A DNA stretch of 32,918 nt from a virus. Shown here one piece after another: positions 27,876-32,918 of the stretch (position 1 is the stretch's first letter; each line of letters opens with the position of its first letter). The translations under genes and the position numbers were made by a program. A model generated the notes under the pieces. It worked only from the letters and a program-made list of their open reading frames with translations, made no database searches and was not told the origin of the DNA. The stretch covers positions 1-32,918 of the IMG/VR virus record IMGVR_UViG_3300012920_000010; one strand, written 5' to 3'.

Positions 27876-30800
27876 CTAACTGCTTTCAAGGAATCCAAAT
27901 CCTTTTGCTACAAAACCAAAAGTCCTATCAACAACTGAACCACCAGAATCTTTAAACTTAATAGTAAATCCTGTGGCACTCTTGGATGTGATTTCGTAAA
28001 AATCTCCAGAGGCTAAATTGTCAGCACTTATACCCAAGCCTTGCAATTCTTTAAATGCTGGGCTAAAGGTTATCGCCTTACCACCAGATGCTGTTGTACT
28101 TGCAATGTCATCAACAGCCACAGTTCTATCTGGCATATCAATAGTCGCAACAAGTTGTGATATAGATGGAGTCGCTGTGCTAGTTACTGTGGTCATCTTA
28201 ACTCTTAACTTTATATATCTTGCTTTATAATAGCCTAACACATAATCCTGAAAGTCTGTATAAGTAGAATTATCAGTTGATGTAGATATTTGAACAACTG
28301 CTTTAACATCGTCAAACTCATTATATCCTCCATCAAATAATCCCTCTCTATCATCAAATACTCCACCAAAGCTATCAAATAAAGACTCTGAATCATGTCT
28401 GGATGAGTTCATGGTAATAGTAACAAAGCTGTTAAATATACCCCCTAAGTCTATAGGGTTATTTTGAAACTCATAAGTTGCCTCTAAATTGTTAGGAGTT
28501 AGTCCTCCATCATCAAAGTTACCAGTATTGTCATCAAAGTTTCCAATACCATTATCAAACAACTCACCTAGTATGATCTCTAAAAAATTAGTGCTATCTC
28601 TAGTTACAACTTCACAGCCAGACTTTGTACCAGCAAACCCTGTGCTTTCAGTTTGAGTAGATACAACATTAAAATCCTCATTGATTTGATTAAGTATAAC
28701 CACCTTTTTAGCAGATGTTTCAGATGTTAAATTTAAAACATCAACAGCCTTAATCATATATGTTCCTGTTTTTGCTGGAACAGATGCAACATTAGTTGAT
28801 TTAGAAATATTATCTGCAATAATTTCAGCCCCAGAATAAACCTGACCTGTGGTTGCTGGAGTGTGCCTTATTATGTAATGTGATATATCTAAATCATCAA
28901 CTGGAGTCCAAGAGCAAACAGCTTGATTATCAATAATATTTACAGAAAAATTACTTATATCTGATGGAGGAGCTGACTTACCTACTACCTCATGATCTAC
29001 AGTTACAAAGTCAGATGATACTTGAAATGCATTTATACTTTTTGCTCTTATTTCATAAAATGCTCCATCCTCTACATTTTCAATCTCAAAGACATTATTA
29101 GTGGATCTTCCTACAGATTTAAAAGTATCTTCTGTATTGGTGTTTCTATATTGAACTTCAAACTCTGCTGTTGTTCCTTGATTAGATGATACAACTGCCT
29201 GTATGACAGTTATTGGAGTTCCAGAGTACACTCTTAAAATATCGGTTACTGTTAGTGATGGAGTCGATACATCTTGGAATGATGGTAAGGTTGTATTATC
29301 TTGACTAAAGACAGACTCCTCTGCATTCCAATCGTAAACAGTTGAGCTTGTTTCTTTTAAAACTACATCAACTCCTAGATCATTTTCATTTGCTACAAAT
29401 CCCCAGTCTGCAACTTCAAATATCTTACTACTCAAACCAAGCAAAGAATTATTAATTGTTACTGTATCACCAACTTGCAACTTGAATGCTGTAAGTTTTA
29501 ATGGCGCTTTCAATACCAGTTGCTGTCTGTTTTTAAATAATGTTATCTTTGCAATTCTTTGTGCCATAACACTTGATTTAGTAAAAGGCAAATCAACATC
29601 TGCAAATACTACCTCTCCATCCTCATCAGTAAAAGTTGAGCTTGTAACCATAGGGTAATCTGTGGGTTGGAAATCAGCTTCATCTGATGTAAATATTCCC
29701 TTGACAGTATTGAAAGTATCTTTTCTTGATTGCTTAGTTGTTAACTTTATTCCACCTCTAAAGTCATCCTCACTTAGAGTAATAGTTGGAGCAACATACT
29801 TGCCTCCATTCAAATGAAACTTGCCATTAGTGTAACTTAATATTCCAACACAAGAACTTAATAAGTCATCCAATATCTCCATCGGAGCAATGTCATTAAA
29901 TACTACTCCATGACACTCATATCTTTTTTGAGTACCACCAGCAGAAAGACTGACAGTTTCATCACAAGTATTGGCAACAGTTGTGAATGATGTAGTATCT
30001 ATATTTGATGTTGATACTCCTAAACCAAATCTTGTATCTGATAAAAAGTCATAAATAACCAATGCTGGGTTTGAAGAGAAAGCAGTCGAGCTATCTCTTA
30101 TGTCTAATAATTTTTTACCTTTAATAATCGCTGATATATTTGGAATACCATTTGGAAAGACATCCCTGTCGTATTTTAATTTAATATACAAATAAGCTAT
30201 CCCCTGAAGTCTATGATTTTCTGTCCATCCAGCTACTTCACTCACTAAGTCTGCATCTGCTACTTGATCGTCAGATCCTAAGTGTTGTTTTATTCTGACT
30301 GTTAATTCTGATGAGTCTGTAAATCTATGAATGACCTGAACAGCAGATTCTAAGCCAGTTGTTAAGCCACTCTCAAAGGGTAGTACATTTGTCAGTCTAG
30401 TTGGATTATTAGAATAATATGCCATTTGTGAATCACCAGTTGGTGTATGTTGCCTTATTGAATAAGAATTAACCTGTCTTACTAACCCCTCTGATATGGT
30501 TACAGATAACTCATGCCTACTATTTGCAACAGAAGAAGTGCCTCCAGAATTTACTGTGTACTCTCTGCCACCAATACTTAACTTGTCATTAGCATTTATT
30601 GTAAAAGATGCATCATTAATTAACTTAATAGTTGATGTGCCTTGCGCTAATCCTAATCCATCCTTGTTATAGTTAGCACCTAAAAACTGCTGTGCGACTT
30701 GTACTTTGACATAATCACTAGCAATTAGTGTCCTCTCCTTAGTTGTAAATCTTGACTCTTTTGCAAATTTAGTCGGAGCTGTAACTTTCAACCTTGCAAT

Positions 30801-31223
30801 ACCATTAGCATCGTTACCAACACTTGATGTGGTTAATTGTTCATCATTTAAAAATATAGAATCAATACTTTGTATTTCATGCGATGCCAACTGCACTATC
30901 AAGTGTAAATCCTTATCATTGTTAGTTGTATCTACAAATAAGATACCACCAGATTTTTTTGTTTCCCCATATACTACATCTCTTGGGATGATTGGCTGTT
31001 TGAACATAATTGTTCTGTTTTGAGTTTCTTGCTGGAAACTAGCCTGTTGAAGTGAGCTGTTTCTTTGTCTCGGTCTTGGAGCTAAAGCATTTCCAACGAC
31101 TATCGTTGCAACAATTAATATTGCCTGAACATAAGGGTTCATCTTTTGAGCTAAAATGTAGTCAAAAGCCTTACTCTTTAAAAAATCTATTGTCCTAGAA
31201 AAAAATGATTTAAAAAAGCCCAC
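27876..31223 (-). CDS. Large tail tip / central fibre protein (J-like host specificity protein)
   Basis: The 1115-residue protein matches the J-type tail tip family. The N-terminal third holds the hub-type text (KQPIIPRDVVYGETKKSGGI, DLHLIVQLASHEIQSID, QGIAYLYIKLKYDRDVFPNG). Fibronectin type III domains follow (about 640-850, e.g. PPSDISNFSVNI, ISHYIIRHTPATTG). Near residues 890-990 there is a series of short FD repeats (ELFDNGIGNFDDNTGNFDDG; ESLFDSFGGVFDDREGLFDG). It forms the tail tip and probably contacts the receptor. Start is GTG (31223), supported by GGAGAT upstream. Confidence 0.9.
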   Translation of the reverse strand: MGFFKSFFSRTIDFLKSKAFDYILAQKMNPYVQAILIVATIVVGNALAPRPRQRNSSLQQASFQQETQNRTIMFKQPIIPRDVVYGETKKSGGILFVDTTNNDKDLHLIVQLASHEIQSIDSIFLNDEQLTTSSVGNDANGIARLKVTAPTKFAKESRFTTKERTLIASDYVKVQVAQQFLGANYNKDGLGLAQGTSTIKLINDASFTINANDKLSIGGREYTVNSGGTSSVANSRHELSVTISEGLVRQVNSYSIRQHTPTGDSQMAYYSNNPTRLTNVLPFESGLTTGLESAVQVIHRFTDSSELTVRIKQHLGSDDQVADADLVSEVAGWTENHRLQGIAYLYIKLKYDRDVFPNGIPNISAIIKGKKLLDIRDSSTAFSSNPALVIYDFLSDTRFGLGVSTSNIDTTSFTTVANTCDETVSLSAGGTQKRYECHGVVFNDIAPMEILDDLLSSCVGILSYTNGKFHLNGGKYVAPTITLSEDDFRGGIKLTTKQSRKDTFNTVKGIFTSDEADFQPTDYPMVTSSTFTDEDGEVVFADVDLPFTKSSVMAQRIAKITLFKNRQQLVLKAPLKLTAFKLQVGDTVTINNSLLGLSSKIFEVADWGFVANENDLGVDVVLKETSSTVYDWNAEESVFSQDNTTLPSFQDVSTPSLTVTDILRVYSGTPITVIQAVVSSNQGTTAEFEVQYRNTNTEDTFKSVGRSTNNVFEIENVEDGAFYEIRAKSINAFQVSSDFVTVDHEVVGKSAPPSDISNFSVNIIDNQAVCSWTPVDDLDISHYIIRHTPATTGQVYSGAEIIADNISKSTNVASVPAKTGTYMIKAVDVLNLTSETSAKKVVILNQINEDFNVVSTQTESTGFAGTKSGCEVVTRDSTNFLEIILGELFDNGIGNFDDNTGNFDDGGLTPNNLEATYEFQNNPIDLGGIFNSFVTITMNSSRHDSESLFDSFGGVFDDREGLFDGGYNEFDDVKAVVQISTSTDNSTYTDFQDYVLGYYKARYIKLRVKMTTVTSTATPSISQLVATIDMPDRTVAVDDIASTTASGGKAITFSPAFKELQGLGISADNLASGDFYEITSKSATGFTIKFKDSGGSVVDRTFGFVAKGFGFLESS

Positions 31224-31798
31224 TATCTATCTCCTCCACCCCATACAATAGATTTATTTTGTATGGAAGCAACAAACTCCAAACCTTTATCATTTGGAAA
31301 TAAGTTTTTTTGATCTTGATCTGTGTATCTTTTATCTATTGGCTTCTCTAAAGATATCATTTTATTTTCAAATCTAAATTCTACATTAACCTCATCACCA
31401 TTATTATCTATATTGCAGACATCTAAAAATCCCTCAAATAGCTTATAAGGTGTTTCAACAATGGCTGTTGCATTATCTGTTGTTGTAAGAACACCAAAGT
31501 AAAACTCACAAGGAATGTTCTGCTCTGTTTCTGATATTCCAGCACTAAGAATAGAACTATCTAACCCAGTTAATACAACTTGCAAACCTGATGCTTTTAT
31601 ATCAGCAGACTCTGATATTGTAGAGAAACTTAAAAAACTTCCAGAACCTGTATAGGTTTCGGAGCTGATAGTGATGTCATGATATCCTGTCCATAGTCGG
31701 AGAGGATTTGAATCATATCCTATTTTTACTGCAAAGAAAGGTCTGAAACTATTGCTAGTTATCTGGGTGTTAAAATCAGAAGATATCGACCTTGCCAT
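31223..31798 (-). CDS. Tail tip/hub assembly protein
   Basis: The 191-residue protein starts MARSISSDFNTQITSNSFRP and has LRLWTGYHDITISSETYTGS, ISESADIKASGLQVVLTGLD and ending KSIVWGGGDR. Proteins of this kind precede the J-like gene in several siphovirus and GTA-type modules and are thought to be part of the baseplate hub. It overlaps the J-like start by one base (TAGTG). Confidence 0.78.
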   Translation of the reverse strand: MARSISSDFNTQITSNSFRPFFAVKIGYDSNPLRLWTGYHDITISSETYTGSGSFLSFSTISESADIKASGLQVVLTGLDSSILSAGISETEQNIPCEFYFGVLTTTDNATAIVETPYKLFEGFLDVCNIDNNGDEVNVEFRFENKMISLEKPIDKRYTDQDQKNLFPNDKGLEFVASIQNKSIVWGGGDR

Positions 31799-31804
31799 TA
31801 CTCA

Positions 31805-32032
31805 TTACTTCTTCGCTGTTTTTTTAACTGTCTTTTTCTTTGGAGATTTTTTTGTTTCAGTTGGTTTATCAACTTTAACCTCAATAGCTTGTTCTTCTGC
31901 TAGAAAAACATGAGCTAAGTTAACTTCCCACTCTGCATTACAGTCAACTATCTCATCTGCTTTGTATAAGCGAGTTTGATTACCTGACTGATTACTTGCT
32001 CCAATAGAATCTTTAACCATTTTAATTTTCAT
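31805..32032 (-). CDS. Small protein with lysine-rich C-terminus, possibly head- or tail-associated
   Basis: The 75-residue protein starts MKIKMVKDSIGASNQSGNQT and ends in a lysine-rich tail KKSPKKKTVKKTAKK. It has AGGAG 9 nt upstream. Such small proteins follow capsid genes in several phages; the basic tail would suit contact with DNA or another virion protein. Function not established. It is the first gene after the hairpin at 32056-32083. Confidence 0.7.
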   Translation of the reverse strand: MKIKMVKDSIGASNQSGNQTRLYKADEIVDCNAEWEVNLAHVFLAEEQAIEVKVDKPTETKKSPKKKTVKKTAKK

Positions 32033-32055
32033 AATTTATTCTCCTAATAAAGAAA

Positions 32056-32083
32056 GGTGATGGTCAATGAGCAAACCACCACC
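32056..32083 (-). terminator. Strong hairpin after the capsid-decoration genes
   Basis: Plus-strand GGTGATGGT (32056-32064) pairs with ACCACCACC (32075-32083), 9 bp including one G-U, loop 10. On the minus strand it is followed by TTTCTTTATT. It lies just past the stop of the 32098-32529 gene and should end or attenuate the highly expressed head transcript before the tail-tip genes. Confidence 0.65.
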
Positions 32084-32097
32084 CAACTCTTTACATG

Positions 32098-32529
32098 TTA
32101 AGCATCTTCTGAGTCAATAGGATTACCCAATACTGCCTGAACACTTATAGGTGTTCCATTTGAGTGAGATCCTGTGACATCAATCTTGACACGAACATAT
32201 CTTTTACCACCAATGTAACCAATCTGGCTGGTCTGTGGTGTTTCACCATTTGCATCTAATGTTAAAAAGATACCTGATGAATCTACAGTTCCCTCTGTGA
32301 CAGATGTTGAACTTGTAACTGCTGAGAAAGTTGAATCATCATCTGACTCTTCAAGTATAAAGTCAAACTTTACACTTCCAGATAATGTGTCGCCTTCAAT
32401 ACCAGAGTTAACAAGAAACATAACTGATTCAAAACCAATTCTGTCAACAGTTGTTCCATTAGTATCAGCAGTAAAGACTTTTGCATCTTGGCATGTTACT
32501 GCCTTAACACGATTTGATATATCTCTCAT
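32098..32529 (-). CDS. Capsid decoration-type protein
   Basis: The 143-residue acidic beta-rich protein starts MRDISNRVKAVTCQDAKVF, and contains TVDRIGFESVMFLVNSGIEG and GYIGGKRYVRVKIDVTG. Proteins with this layout follow the capsid gene in many phages and are virion components, probably decorating or stabilising the shell. It is 10 bp downstream of the capsid stop and ahead of the terminator hairpin, so it shares the capsid transcript. Confidence 0.82.
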   Translation of the reverse strand: MRDISNRVKAVTCQDAKVFTADTNGTTVDRIGFESVMFLVNSGIEGDTLSGSVKFDFILEESDDDSTFSAVTSSTSVTEGTVDSSGIFLTLDANGETPQTSQIGYIGGKRYVRVKIDVTGSHSNGTPISVQAVLGNPIDSEDA

Positions 32530-32539
32530 ATTAGCCCCC

Positions 32540-32918
32540 TTATGCTGAAATGTTTTGTAGACGAATTGCCTCTGCTAGTACAACAGCTCCACCTACTCTC
32601 TTACGAGCCACATATCTTACATTTCCTGATGTAGCTTGAGAGAATGGATCACGAAGTACAGACATCTGAACCCTGTCCACGATTGTATATGCTCTATTAA
32701 AATCACCAAAAGCGATTGGTTTAGCACTTCCACCAATATCTGGCATATCAGTTGCTAATACATAAGGATATCCAAGAATTGTGTTTGGAGCTCCTCCAAC
32801 TAATGTCATGCCAACATGGAAGATTTTTTGACCTTCGCCATCTTCAAGTTTTAATAAAGAACCAAATGTTCCTCTATTCATTACGAATCTTGAGTTAGAT
32901 AAATAATCTGACTTAATA
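32540..32918 (-). CDS. HK97-fold major capsid protein, C-terminal part (wraps to base 956)
   Basis: The open frame runs from the window end to a stop at 32540. It contains AFGDFNRAYTIVDRVQMSVL, DPFSQATSGNVRYVARKRVG and the end VLAEAIRLQNISA, which are the P-domain/A-domain signatures of HK97 capsids. Positions 32796-32918 duplicate 123-1 of the other part. With the join the gene is 1212 nt. The Met nearest the end (32881) is not the true start. Confidence 0.92.
   Translation of the reverse strand, partial: IKSDYLSNSRFVMNRGTFGSLLKLEDGEGQKIFHVGMTLVGGAPNTILGYPYVLATDMPDIGGSAKPIAFGDFNRAYTIVDRVQMSVLRDPFSQATSGNVRYVARKRVGGAVVLAEAIRLQNISA
32796..32918. repeat. Terminal direct repeat, right copy
   Basis: Identical to bases 1-123. 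The repeat is located inside the capsid gene, not at a packaging or replication site, so it most likely shows overlap of a circular assembly. Confidence 0.93.

Overview
The window is one complete, tailed double-stranded DNA phage genome of about 32.8 kb, opened inside the major capsid gene. Bases 1-123 recur exactly at 32796-32918, and the capsid reading frame continues across that join. The molecule therefore closes as a circle (or is circularly permuted) with a unit length of 32795 bp. Base composition is AT-rich, genes are tightly packed with many TAATG and ATGA overlaps, and most starts have AGGAG-type ribosome binding sites. A tape measure gene, tail tube gene and frameshifted tail chaperone indicate a siphovirus with an HK97-type head. 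The set of head-tail connector, tail tube, tail chaperone and 3TM-holin types resembles that of alphaproteobacterial and marine phages, so an AT-rich marine alphaproteobacterial host is plausible; the sequence alone does not prove this. I saw no integrase, transposase, tRNA or CRISPR.

Layout. An early region spans about 10.3-15.6 kb and diverges from an AT-rich control region at 12250-12374. Rightward, from a near-perfect sigma70 promoter, lie an ERF-like recombinase, a small unknown gene, a protein with an SSB-type C-terminal tip, a structured leader, a 2OG-Fe(II) oxygenase, a small helical gene, a second promoter, and an HNH-like gene. Leftward lie a Cro-like regulator, a lambda-O-like initiator carrying iteron-like repeats (candidate origin), a DnaB/Twinkle-type ATPase, an unknown gene, and a ParB-like/DNA methyltransferase fusion.

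The leftward strand continues into packaging and head genes: TerS, TerL, a portal with a long C-terminal extension, an M15 endolysin, a metallophosphoesterase, a small protein, a Ref-like nuclease and a MuF-type minor head protein. A reversed cassette of four small genes with its own promoter (1708-2608) interrupts the head operon. The prohead protease and major capsid protein follow, and the series continues around the join.

From 32.5 kb downward come a decoration-type protein, a terminator, and then unusually the tail tip, receptor-binding and oxygenase/cupin block (31.8-24.1 kb). Only after it come the head-tail connectors, tail tube, frameshifted tail chaperone and tape measure (24.1-18.5 kb). 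The last leftward block (18.4-15.6 kb) holds two secreted proteins and a cluster of small membrane proteins that includes the holin. No gene-free stretch is longer than 300 bases.
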